Positions 34,072-41,902 of a DNA stretch of 64,000 nucleotides are shown here, piece after piece. Within the stretch, counting starts at the first letter, position 1; each line of letters starts with the position of its first letter. This stretch comes from Yoonia sp. (lineage in GTDB: Bacteria; Pseudomonadota; Alphaproteobacteria; Rhodobacterales; Rhodobacteraceae), in NCBI RefSeq assembly GCF_014859355.1, contig NZ_JACUUJ010000007.1:1-64000 (forward strand), read 5' to 3'. Both the position numbers and the translations under genes were made by a program. A model generated the notes under the pieces. The model saw only the letters and a program-made list of their open reading frames with translations, was not told the DNA's origin and did not search any database.

Positions 34072-34278
34072 TTACGCAGCGTCGTCGTCAAGGTCGATTT
34101 CTGTGGTATTTGCGATCACTTCGCGTGTCGCATAGTGCCCGCAGGACGGGCACACGTGGTGGGGGCGCTTAAGCTCACCACAATTGTCGCAAACATTCGG
34201 GTTTGCCGCGACAAGCGAGTCGTGAGAACGCCGATTGTTGCGGCGGGATTTGGATACTTTGTTCTGCTGGACAGCCAT
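34072..34278 (-). CDS. rpmF: 50S ribosomal protein L32
   Basis: A 68-residue ribosomal protein beginning [20 protein letters not shown]. The zinc ribbon CDNC...CPSC (residues 30-33 and 47-50) is intact, so it is the zinc-binding form. It precedes plsX with 23 bases between. Confidence 0.97.
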   Translation of the reverse strand: MAVQQNKVSKSRRNNRRSHDSLVAANPNVCDNCGELKRPHHVCPSCGHYATREVIANTTEIDLDDDAA

Positions 34279-34329
34279 GTCTCAACCCTATGATAAATGG
34301 GCCGGCGGCCCGCGTGTTTTGATTTCTCG

Positions 34330-34356
34330 GGGCGTCCTACGTCATTACGGACGCCC
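34330..34356 (-). promoter_or_regulatory. Hairpin in the rpmF leader
   Basis: GGGCGTCC (34330-34337) pairs with GGACGCCC (34349-34356) across 11 bases. It lies between the proposed rpmF promoter and its ATG, so it would be in the leader of the rpmF-plsX-fabH transcript. No U run follows. A role in ribosomal-protein autoregulation is speculative. Confidence 0.4.
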
Positions 34357-34385
34357 TGTCGAGATGCGATCTGAAAGAGGCCGCG

Positions 34386-34413
34386 AACATACTGCGATTC
34401 ACACAGGGTGCAA
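34386..34413 (-). promoter_or_regulatory. Promoter of the rpmF operon
   Basis: On the minus strand TTGCAC (34413-34408) and TATGTT (34391-34386) are spaced by 16 bases. They imply a leader of about 100 bases before the rpmF ATG at 34278. Confidence 0.5.
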
Positions 34414-34441
34414 CTATTTTTCCTGACTTGTATTTAATGCG

Positions 34442-34999
34442 CTATTCTTCTTTTTTTTCAAGGTTTGCGCGCAGGGCGGCCAAACCGGCAAAGGGCTTGG
34501 CGTCCGCATCTGTGAGCGGTGTTGCGCCTTTCGGGGCGGATACGGCCGTGCCCAGATCGGCATCCGGGCGGCGCGGATAAAGTGGCAGCGCCAGCGCCAG
34601 CGCCTCGATCATCACTTGGGCGATGTCGATGACCGTGGGCAATTCTTCAACCGTGTCATCCACGGGCATTTCAACGTCTGGCCCGTCCAGCGCGGGCAGG
34701 TCGGCGACATATTGGCGGGTTACGGTTTCATCGATCCGGGTGGTGACCGGGTCCAGCGTAACCACGCAGTCTTGCACGACGGTGGCGCCCAGATCGGCCC
34801 GCAGCGCCCAGTCAGTGGTGCCGATCGGCGCGATCTGACCGGCAAAGCGCAGTTTTCTGATCGCGGTGATCCCCAGCGCATCAGCAATGGCGCGCCTTTC
34901 ATCGGCGGTTGGCACCAGCGAAAAGTCTGTTGCGCGTCGGGTTGTCAGATCAGCCAGACGCAGCTGTGAACGTGGGAGTGCGGCCAAGGGTGCTTCCAT
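34442..34999 (-). CDS. DUF177 (YceD-type) protein
   Basis: A 185-residue protein of the DUF177/YceD family, the usual upstream neighbour of rpmF and implicated in 23S rRNA stability or ribosome assembly. ATG 34999 (MEAPLAALPRSQLRLADL) matches the family N-terminus. Conserved parts are FAGQIAPIGTTDWALRADLGATVVQDCVVTL-like strands and the acidic middle. Divergent from bamE. Confidence 0.85.
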   Translation of the reverse strand: MEAPLAALPRSQLRLADLTTRRATDFSLVPTADERRAIADALGITAIRKLRFAGQIAPIGTTDWALRADLGATVVQDCVVTLDPVTTRIDETVTRQYVADLPALDGPDVEMPVDDTVEELPTVIDIAQVMIEALALALPLYPRRPDADLGTAVSAPKGATPLTDADAKPFAGLAALRANLEKKEE

Positions 35000-35069
35000 T
35001 CTTGAATTGCGGTCCGTTTCTGCTGTAAGCGGGATAAAAGGCATCAGTTGCCAAAGCAAGAGGGCGGTC

Positions 35070-35549
35070 ATGAGCAGACACACAGGCAAACCAGTCATTA
35101 CGCTGCGCACAGTGGCAATGCTGGCTGTTTTGGGGCTGGCGGGTGCTTGCGCGCCGATCGAACGGTTCCACGGCTTTGCGCCATCGGCAGAAGATCAGGC
35201 CGCGGTGCAGGTCGGGCAAGCGACACGCGAAGCGGTCATCGCCCGCTTTGGTCCGCCCACATCCGTGGGGTTGCTGGGCAATAGCGATTATTATTATGTA
35301 TCCAGCACGTTCCGGCATTTTGGCGCCTTTGCGCCGCAGGAAACGGACCGTCAGGTGACGGTGGTCAGCTTTGATTCGAACGCGGTGGTGCGCAATATCA
35401 CCCGCTACACGTTGCAGGATGGTCAGGTCGTGGTTCTTGACCGCCGCGTAACAGAGGACGGCATCAACGATGTCACATTTATCGGCCAGCTTCTGGGGGC
35501 TTTCGGGCGGGTAGATGCCGGTGCGCTTCTGGGCGAAGAACCGCGCTGA
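35070..35549 (+). CDS. bamE: BamE/SmpA-type outer membrane assembly lipoprotein
   Basis: A 159-residue lipoprotein with lipobox LAGAC (Cys near residue 27), from ATG 35070 preceded by AGAGGG. The SmpA/OmlA fold (residues about 45-130) contains VGQATREAVIARFGPPTSVG and YYYVSSTFRHFG, the family pattern. It is a small subunit of the BAM complex, which inserts beta-barrel proteins such as LptD of this window. Confidence 0.88.
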   Translation: MSRHTGKPVITLRTVAMLAVLGLAGACAPIERFHGFAPSAEDQAAVQVGQATREAVIARFGPPTSVGLLGNSDYYYVSSTFRHFGAFAPQETDRQVTVVSFDSNAVVRNITRYTLQDGQVVVLDRRVTEDGINDVTFIGQLLGAFGRVDAGALLGEEPR

Positions 35550-35613
35550 CGCCAAACCGAGGGCGGCATCTGCCTGCATGTGGCCGCCATCCTTCTGACT
35601 GACGCCTTGCCGG

Positions 35614-36006
35614 TCAGTCTGCCGGTTCAAACGTCAGGGCGACGCCATTCATGCAATACCGCAGCCCTGTCGGTGGCGGGCCGTCGGGAAAAACATGCCC
35701 CAGATGCGCATCACAGCGGGCGCAATGCACTTCTGTTCGCTTCATGAAAAAGCTGCGGTCAACGCTTTCGCCCACCGTCTCTGGTGCGATCGGCTGAAAG
35801 AATGAAGGCCAGCCCGTGCCGCTTTCGAATTTGGCGCTTTGATCGAACAGGGGCGCACCACAGCACACACACAGATACGTGCCCGGTTCTTTGGGGAAAT
35901 CGTCATGGGTGCCCGCCCGTTCTGTCCCATGTTTGCGCGTCACCTTATAGGCAAGATCCGAAAGCATTGCGCGCCATTCGGAATCGGTTTTGACAATCTT
36001 GTCCAT
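35614..36006 (-). CDS. msrB: Peptide-methionine (R)-S-oxide reductase MsrB
   Basis: Repairs oxidised methionine. It has 130 residues. Catalytic Cys118 lies in LRYCMNG, and zinc ligands are Cys46/Cys49 and Cys95/Cys98. [13 protein letters not shown] and [14 protein letters not shown] are family blocks. Cytosolic by lack of a signal peptide. Divergent from olsB. Confidence 0.96.
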   Translation of the reverse strand: MDKIVKTDSEWRAMLSDLAYKVTRKHGTERAGTHDDFPKEPGTYLCVCCGAPLFDQSAKFESGTGWPSFFQPIAPETVGESVDRSFFMKRTEVHCARCDAHLGHVFPDGPPPTGLRYCMNGVALTFEPAD

Positions 36007-36078
36007 CTGTTGGCATTCCTTTTCCAGCCTTACCCTTTAAACTAGAGCGCAGGCGCAGGTTCGCCAAGGTGGGGGTGA

Positions 36079-36792
36079 ATGACAATTCCATTTCAAAAGG
36101 GCCGTTATGTTGCCCGCTTCGCAACAAGCGCCGCTGACGTGACCGCATGCCATAGCTTGCGTCATGCTGCATTTTTCCGGCGGCCAGGCCGTGACGTTGA
36201 CAGCTTTGACGCGGATTGCCGGCATTTGATGGTGGTGGGGCAGACAGGGCGGGTGGTGGCTGTGCTGCGGCTTTGGCTTTTGCCGGATGGCACAGCAGCC
36301 AACACCGGTTATACCGCGCAATACTATGATCTCGCAGGCTTTGCCAAAATTACCGAACCCGTGATCGAATTGGGTCGCCTTTGTGTTGCCGCCGATGTGC
36401 GCGATGGCGATGTCCTGCGCGTGCTATGGGGCGCATTGACGCGGCTGGTGGATGCTGAAAACATTACCTTGCTTTTCGGCTGCACCAGTTTTGCAGGGAC
36501 TGACCCGCATGACTATGGGCGCGTCTTTGCGCAACTGGCCGCGTTTCATCTTGGCCCGCCGGATCGTTGCCCCAAGCCCAGAACCCCCGAGGCAGTGGCC
36601 TTTGCGCAACTGCCTGCACAAGGGACACGCCCATTGCCGTCGGTGTTGCGCAGTTATCTGGCGATGGGGGCTTGGGTAGGTGATCATGTGGTGGTGGACC
36701 GGCAGATGAACACCCAGCATGTGTTCACCTGCGTTGATATTGCGGCCGTTCCACCTGCGCGCGCCCGGATTTTGCGCGCAATTGCCAGCTAA
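36079..36792 (+). CDS. olsB: OlsB-like N-acyltransferase (ornithine lipid synthesis)
   Basis: A 237-residue GNAT-fold acyltransferase of the hemolysin-type family. It would transfer a 3-hydroxyacyl chain from ACP to ornithine to make lyso-ornithine lipid. Signatures are FDADCRHLMVV, ELGRLCVAADVRDGDVLRVL and LFGCTSFAGTDP. The partner olsA (O-acyltransferase), often adjacent, is not in this window; an ABC-F gene follows instead. Assignment rests on family resemblance. Confidence 0.8.
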   Translation: MTIPFQKGRYVARFATSAADVTACHSLRHAAFFRRPGRDVDSFDADCRHLMVVGQTGRVVAVLRLWLLPDGTAANTGYTAQYYDLAGFAKITEPVIELGRLCVAADVRDGDVLRVLWGALTRLVDAENITLLFGCTSFAGTDPHDYGRVFAQLAAFHLGPPDRCPKPRTPEAVAFAQLPAQGTRPLPSVLRSYLAMGAWVGDHVVVDRQMNTQHVFTCVDIAAVPPARARILRAIAS

Positions 36793-36834
36793 TGCCCCCT
36801 TGCGTATTCCTGCGCGCCGCCCTAGCTGACGGTC

Positions 36835-38643
36835 ATGGCACGTGCACCCCTTCTTCAGCTTTCCGACATCGCCCTGACATACGGCGGTGATCCCGTTTTT
36901 GCCGACCTTTCGCTGGTGATCCAGCCCGGTGACCGCGTGGCCCTTGTGGGCCGCAACGGATCGGGCAAATCAACCTTGATGAAAGTCATGGCAGGCCTTG
37001 TGCTGCCGGACGAGGGCACGCGCGTCGCGTCGCCCGGCGTGCAGGTCGGTTATATGGAACAAGACCCCACCATGGATGGTTTCGCCACCTTGGGCGATTA
37101 CGCCGCCAGCGGGCTGGACATGGATGAAACCTACAAGGTTGAAATGGTCGCCGAAGGGCTGAAATTCGACCCTGCCGGTGCGGTGGCCACAGCCTCGGGC
37201 GGGGAACGCCGCCGTGCTGCGCTGGCCAAACTGATGGCCGAAGCCCCCGAATTGATGCTGCTGGACGAGCCGACAAACCATCTGGATATCGAAGCAATCG
37301 CCTGGCTTGAAAACGAATTGAAACAGACCCGCGCCGCGTTCGTGTTGATTTCACACGACCGTGCATTCCTGCGCGCGCTGACCCGCGCGACGCTGTGGAT
37401 CGACCGCGGTGCGGTGCGCCGCGCCGAACAGGGGTTTGACGGGTTCGAGGAATGGCGCGACAAGATCTGGGAAGAAGAAGACCAGCAGCGCCACAAACTG
37501 AACCGCAAGATCAAGGCCGAGGCCCGCTGGGCCGTCGAAGGCATCAGCGCCCGCCGCACCCGCAATCAGGGCCGCCTGCGCGCCTTGCAAGACCTGCGCG
37601 CCGAACGCGCGGCCCAGATCCGGCGCCAGGGCACGGCCGCCATGGCATTCGAAGGCGGCAGCACATCGGGCAAAAAGGTGATGGAGGCAACAGGCCTGTC
37701 AAAATCCTTTGACGGCAAACAGATCATCAGCAATTTCGACCTGACCGTGCAACGCGGCGATCGTGTCGCCTTTGTCGGCCCCAATGGGGTGGGCAAAACC
37801 ACGCTGATCAAGATGCTGCTGGGGCAGGTGGCCCCCGATGCGGGCACCGTCAAGCTGGGCACGAAACTGGATATCGCGATTTTCGATCAAAGCCGCGCGG
37901 CGCTGAACCCCGATATGTCGCTGTGGGAAAACCTTGCCAATGATCCCGAACTGGGCGTCAGCGGTAAATCTGATCAGATCATGGTGCGCGGCCAGCCCAA
38001 ACATGTGGTGGGATACCTCAAGGAATTTCTGTTCGACGAGGCACAGGCGCGTGCGCCGGTCCGCTCGCTTTCGGGGGGCGAAAAGGCGCGGCTGTTGCTG
38101 GCCCGGCTGATGGCGCGCGAAAGCAACCTTTTGGTGCTGGACGAACCGACGAACGATCTGGACATTGAAACGCTGGACCTGTTGCAGGATATCTTGGGCG
38201 ATTATGACGGCACCGTGCTGCTGGTCAGCCACGACCGCGACTTTCTTGACCGGGTGGCGACAACAACCATCGCAATGGAAGGGCAGGGGCAGGCGGTTGT
38301 CTATGCGGGTGGTTGGTCAGATTACCGCGCCCAGCGCGGCGGCGATTTTACCGAAGCCAAAGAGGCATCCAAGCCCTTGGCCAAAAAGCCAAAGCAGGTG
38401 GAAAAGAAAACCGCGGGCGGGCTGTCATTTACCGAAAAACACCGGCTTGATGAACTGCCCAGCGTGATTGATGCCTTGGGCGCGGAAATCGCAAAACTCG
38501 AAACACTGCTGGCCGATCCCGACCTTTTCACGCAAGAGCCGGTGAAATTCCAAAAAGCAACCGACGCCTTGGTCGCCCGTCAAAACGCCCTGTCAGACGC
38601 CGAAGACGAATGGCTGGCGTTGGAAGAAAAAGCCGCCCGGTAA
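36835..38643 (+). CDS. ABC-F ATPase, Uup-like
   Basis: A 602-residue soluble protein with two ABC cassettes and no membrane segment. Walker A motifs are GRNGSGKST (near residue 40) and GPNGVGKTT (near 320), signatures SGGERRRAALAK and SGGEKARLLLAR, and Walker B LDEPTNHLDIE and LDEPTNDLDIE. The C-terminal coiled coil (about 520-602) is characteristic of Uup, which acts at the ribosome. The ATG at 36835 is in a short gap after olsB. Confidence 0.9.
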   Translation: MARAPLLQLSDIALTYGGDPVFADLSLVIQPGDRVALVGRNGSGKSTLMKVMAGLVLPDEGTRVASPGVQVGYMEQDPTMDGFATLGDYAASGLDMDETYKVEMVAEGLKFDPAGAVATASGGERRRAALAKLMAEAPELMLLDEPTNHLDIEAIAWLENELKQTRAAFVLISHDRAFLRALTRATLWIDRGAVRRAEQGFDGFEEWRDKIWEEEDQQRHKLNRKIKAEARWAVEGISARRTRNQGRLRALQDLRAERAAQIRRQGTAAMAFEGGSTSGKKVMEATGLSKSFDGKQIISNFDLTVQRGDRVAFVGPNGVGKTTLIKMLLGQVAPDAGTVKLGTKLDIAIFDQSRAALNPDMSLWENLANDPELGVSGKSDQIMVRGQPKHVVGYLKEFLFDEAQARAPVRSLSGGEKARLLLARLMARESNLLVLDEPTNDLDIETLDLLQDILGDYDGTVLLVSHDRDFLDRVATTTIAMEGQGQAVVYAGGWSDYRAQRGGDFTEAKEASKPLAKKPKQVEKKTAGGLSFTEKHRLDELPSVIDALGAEIAKLETLLADPDLFTQEPVKFQKATDALVARQNALSDAEDEWLALEEKAAR

Positions 38644-38646
38644 CGT

Positions 38647-38667
38647 TTTTTTCGCGCATAAATATCC
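38647..38667 (-). repeat. GGATATT-type dispersed repeat, copy 3 (divergent copy)
   Basis: On the minus strand GGATATTTATGCGCG plus six A matches the pattern GGATATT-Y-ATGCGCG-N-AA seen at 46850-46873 and 63605-63628. It lies just after the ABC-F stop. Confidence 0.5.
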
Positions 38668-38678
38668 GTGGCGCGCGC

Positions 38679-38697
38679 GGGGGGCAGACAGCCCCCC
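38679..38697. terminator. Stem-loop between convergent ABC-F and iron-binding-protein genes
   Basis: GGGGGGC (38679-38685) pairs with GCCCCCC (38691-38697) around AGACA. No T run follows on either side, so bidirectional termination is likely but weak as an intrinsic signal. Confidence 0.5.
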
Positions 38698-38717
38698 TGC
38701 AACATCGAAGGTGCTGG

Positions 38718-39722
38718 TCAGCCGTCGAAATTGACCTCTTCCATGATCCGCAAGGCAGCGGGGCGGTGTCCTGCCAGATCGTCAAGGTTTACGTCGTCGG
38801 GGGTGAACTCGCCCCAGCTTGCCACCAGATCTGACAGTGGCACACCTTGCAGCACCGGGTATTCATAGTTCAGGTCCGCATAGATGCGCTGCGCCTCTGG
38901 CGACACGAGGTATTCCATCAGGCGCAACGCCTGATCGCGGTTCGGCGCCGCGGTCGTCATCGCCACGCCAGATACGTTCACATGTGTGCCGCCATTTTCA
39001 AACGTCGGAAAAACGATGCGCACCGCATTGGCCCATGCGGCCTGTTCTGCATTGTTCAGCATTTCCCCCATATAATAGGTGTTGCCAAGGCTGATATCGC
39101 ATTGCCCCGCCCAGATCGCGCGCACCTGCGCGCGGTCGTTGCCTTCGGGCTTGCGGGCAAGGTTTTTGCGCACGCCTGCCGCCCAGTCACGCGCCTTGTC
39201 TTCGCCCAGATGCGCGATGACAGCCGACAACAGCGCAAGGTTATAGTCGTGCAGCCCCGCACGGGTGCAAATGCGGCCTTGCCACTTGTCCGACGCGAGA
39301 TCCTCGTAGGTGGTGATTTCGTCATCGGCGACCCGGTCGCGCGCGGCATAAACGATCCGCGCGCGCGTTGTCAGACCAAACCACAGGTTGTCGGGGCTGC
39401 GCAGCGTTTCCGGCACCGCAGCCGTCAACACGTTGCTTTCCACGGGCTGGATCACGCCGGCATCCACGATCTGTTTGAGGTTGGCGATATCGACGGTCAT
39501 CACCAGATCGGCGGGCGAACGGTTGCCTTCGGCGCGCAGGCGTTCTGCCAGACCGCTATCGACATAGGCAAGATTTACCGCAATGCCGGTTTCCGCCGTA
39601 AAGGCATCCATGACCGGCTGGATCAATGCAGGCTGGCGCGTGGTGTAAATATTAACGTCGGCCAAGGCTGGGGCCGCGAAGGCGACGCAAGTGCCGGCAA
39701 GAAGAAGGGCGCGAAATGTCAT
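38718..39722 (-). CDS. Ferric-iron ABC transporter substrate-binding protein
   Basis: A 334-residue periplasmic protein of the FbpA/AfuA/IdiA family. ATG 39722 follows GGAG, and the signal peptide ends APALA. The body begins VNIYTTRQPALIQPVMDAF, and GNTYYMGEML supplies the paired Tyr used for Fe3+ binding in this family. The matching permease and ATPase genes are not adjacent, so this is a lone gene; it may serve a transporter encoded elsewhere. Confidence 0.88.
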   Translation of the reverse strand: MTFRALLLAGTCVAFAAPALADVNIYTTRQPALIQPVMDAFTAETGIAVNLAYVDSGLAERLRAEGNRSPADLVMTVDIANLKQIVDAGVIQPVESNVLTAAVPETLRSPDNLWFGLTTRARIVYAARDRVADDEITTYEDLASDKWQGRICTRAGLHDYNLALLSAVIAHLGEDKARDWAAGVRKNLARKPEGNDRAQVRAIWAGQCDISLGNTYYMGEMLNNAEQAAWANAVRIVFPTFENGGTHVNVSGVAMTTAAPNRDQALRLMEYLVSPEAQRIYADLNYEYPVLQGVPLSDLVASWGEFTPDDVNLDDLAGHRPAALRIMEEVNFDG

Positions 39723-39750
39723 GGTCTGGCTCCGGTTTTCAACTGTGACG

Positions 39751-39779
39751 TATAAACCTGACTCTTTTAATATGTTCAA
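39751..39779 (-). promoter_or_regulatory. Promoter of the iron-binding-protein gene
   Basis: On the minus strand TTGAAC (39779-39774) and TTTATA (39756-39751) have an ideal 17-base spacing. The AT-rich surroundings could hold an iron-responsive operator, but no clear Fur, Irr or RirA site was identified. Confidence 0.5.
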
Positions 39780-39802
39780 TACCTGAATCTTTTTATCGGG
39801 TA

Positions 39803-40624
39803 TTAGTGCGCGGCCTTTTCCCGCGCTTTTTCGGCATCCCAAAGCGCATCCATTTCGGCAAGATCACTTTCGGCGGGGCGCTTGCCGCGTTCAGCCAGGG
39901 CATCCTCGACCGCTTCGAACCGCCTTGTGAATTTGGCGTTGGCAGCGCGCAGCGCTTCTTCGGGGTCGATGTCCAGATGCCGGGCCAGATTGGCCATGAC
40001 AAACAGCAGATCGCCGAATTCCTCGACCGTTTCGGCATGGGTCTGCGTGTCGCGGGCTTCGACCAACTCGGCGGCTTCCTCGACGATCTTGTCGATCACA
40101 TGGCTGGTATCAGGCCAGTCAAAACCGACGCGGGCGGCGCGTTTTTGCAGTTTTACCGCCCGCATCAGTGCGGGCAGCCCAATGGCGACCCCGTCCAGCG
40201 TGCGGGTCTGCGCCTTGCCTGCGCGTTCGGCTGCCTTGATCTTTTCCCAATCGGCCACCTGTTGTTCCGCCGATTTGTCGCGCGATTCGTCGCCAAACAC
40301 ATGCGGATGGCGCGCGACCATCTTGTCCGCTATGGCGCGCACCACGCTGTCGAACGTGAAATGCCCTGCCTCGGCGCCCATCTGCGCATGATAGACGGTT
40401 TGTAACAACAGATCGCCCAATTCGCCTTCCAATTCGGCCCAGTCGGACCGGGCAATGGCGTCAGCCACTTCGTAAGCCTCTTCGATGGTGTAGGGCGCGA
40501 TACTGGTGAAATCCTGCGCGATGTCCCACGGGCAGCCCGTGTCAGGGTCGCGCAACCGGCGCATGATTTCCAAAAGGCGCGGCATCCCGCCGTCAGGATC
40601 GTGGATCGTTGTGTTATCAGCCAT
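39803..40624 (-). CDS. mazG: Nucleoside triphosphate pyrophosphohydrolase MazG
   Basis: A 273-residue house-cleaning NTP pyrophosphatase with two tandem MazG domains. The first contains RRLRDPDTGCPWDIAQDF and EEAYEVADAI with EGELGDLLLQTVYHA. The second contains KIVEEAAELVEA and EEFGDLLFVMANLARHL. The E-x-x-E/D metal motifs are intact. ATG 40624 fits the family; the frame remains open upstream but there runs antisense to the amidohydrolase gene. Confidence 0.93.
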   Translation of the reverse strand: MADNTTIHDPDGGMPRLLEIMRRLRDPDTGCPWDIAQDFTSIAPYTIEEAYEVADAIARSDWAELEGELGDLLLQTVYHAQMGAEAGHFTFDSVVRAIADKMVARHPHVFGDESRDKSAEQQVADWEKIKAAERAGKAQTRTLDGVAIGLPALMRAVKLQKRAARVGFDWPDTSHVIDKIVEEAAELVEARDTQTHAETVEEFGDLLFVMANLARHLDIDPEEALRAANAKFTRRFEAVEDALAERGKRPAESDLAEMDALWDAEKAREKAAH

Positions 40625-40687
40625 TGCGCAGGCCCCCTTGTTGCGGTCAAGTGGCACCGTATTGCCCAGACGCCCGGAGTGCCACCC

Positions 40688-41845
40688 ATGCCCGTGATCA
40701 ATCGCATCGCTGATTTCACCGATGATTTGACTGCATGGCGCAGGCATCTGCACGCGCATCCCGAATTGCAGTTCGATTGTCATCAGACAGCCGCGTTTGT
40801 CGTGGACCTCCTGCGGGCATTCGGCGTGGACGCGGTGCATGAAGGTATTGCGACCAGCGGTGTGGTCGCCATCATCAATGGCAATGCGGCAGGGCCAACG
40901 ATTGGCCTGCGCGCGGATATGGATGCCCTGCCGATGGACGAGATGACAGGGCTGGATCATGCATCGACCGTGCCGGGGCGGATGCATGCCTGCGGCCATG
41001 ACGGGCATACGACCATGCTGCTGGGGGCTGCGAAATATCTGGCCGAGACGCGCAATTTCGCGGGCCGTGTTGCGCTGATCTTTCAACCGGCCGAGGAATT
41101 GGGCGGCGGCGCGCAGGTGATGGTCCAGGAAGGTATCCTTGAGCGGTTCGACATCGGCCAGGTCTATGCGCTGCATAACGCGCCCGGCACGCCGGTCGGG
41201 GCGTTTTACACCACGCCGGGGCCAATCATGGCGGCGGTCGATTCGTTTGAGATTCATATCACGGGGCGCGGCGGGCACGGGGCGATGCCGCATGAAACCG
41301 CTGACCCGATCATGGCTGCTGTCGGGATCGTGCAGGCGATCCAGACCATCGTCAGCCGCAACCACGCCGCCACCGATGATCTGGTGGTGTCGGTCACGCA
41401 AATTCACACAGGCTCTGCTGATAACGTGATCCCCGGCACCGCTTATATCAACGGCACCGTGCGCACATTCGATTCTGCCGTGCAGGCAATGGTGATGACC
41501 CGGCTTGATCAGATCGTGGCGGGGCAGGCGGCGGCCTATGGTGTTATGGCAGAACTGGTTTATGACGTGGGCTATCCTGCGACGGTCAACGACCCCGATA
41601 GCACCGTTTTTGCGGCCGATGTGGCGCGCGCGGTGTCGGCGGATGTGGTGGCAGATCATAGGCGCGAGATGGGCGCGGAAGATTTCGCCTATATGCTGGA
41701 AAAGCGACCCGGCGCCTATCTGTTCATCGGCAATGGCGACAGCGCAGGCCTGCATCATCCCGCCTATGAATTCAATGATGCGGTCTTACCTGTGGGGGCG
41801 TCATTTTTTGCCCGGCTGGTGGAACGCGCACTGCCGTTGCGGTGA
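40688..41845 (+). CDS. M20-family amidohydrolase (hippurate/IAA-amino acid hydrolase type)
   Basis: A 385-residue metallohydrolase that cleaves N-acyl amino acids or similar amides. WRRHLHAHPELQF starts the fold. Metal ligands are in MHACGHDGHTTMLLGAA, PAEELGGGAQVM, and the C-terminal GAEDFAYMLEKRPGAYLFIG and GLHHPAYEFND. The dimerisation domain (about 180-290) includes HITGRGGHGAMPHE. Cytosolic, with no signal. Substrate not deducible. Confidence 0.9.
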   Translation: MPVINRIADFTDDLTAWRRHLHAHPELQFDCHQTAAFVVDLLRAFGVDAVHEGIATSGVVAIINGNAAGPTIGLRADMDALPMDEMTGLDHASTVPGRMHACGHDGHTTMLLGAAKYLAETRNFAGRVALIFQPAEELGGGAQVMVQEGILERFDIGQVYALHNAPGTPVGAFYTTPGPIMAAVDSFEIHITGRGGHGAMPHETADPIMAAVGIVQAIQTIVSRNHAATDDLVVSVTQIHTGSADNVIPGTAYINGTVRTFDSAVQAMVMTRLDQIVAGQAAAYGVMAELVYDVGYPATVNDPDSTVFAADVARAVSADVVADHRREMGAEDFAYMLEKRPGAYLFIGNGDSAGLHHPAYEFNDAVLPVGASFFARLVERALPLR

Positions 41846-41866
41846 TCAAATTTAGCTAAATTTGAT
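41845..41866. repeat. 22-base palindrome of the ATCAAATTT family, copy 2
   Basis: ATCAAATTT, then AGCT, then AAATTTGAT: a perfect palindrome that starts on the last base of the amidohydrolase stop codon (one more base pairs on each side). The same outer 18 bases with centre CTAG occur at 56858-56879. The hairpin may terminate or stabilise the upstream mRNA before speB. Confidence 0.65.
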
Positions 41867-41902
41867 CCCGGACAGCACGTAAAAGAACGAAAGAGGACTG
41901 AC

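Noticed and set aside
40625-41758. Upstream extension of the mazG frame antisense to the amidohydrolase gene
   Set aside because: The extension matches nothing and lies entirely opposite a good M20 gene; MazG families start at the ATG at 40624.
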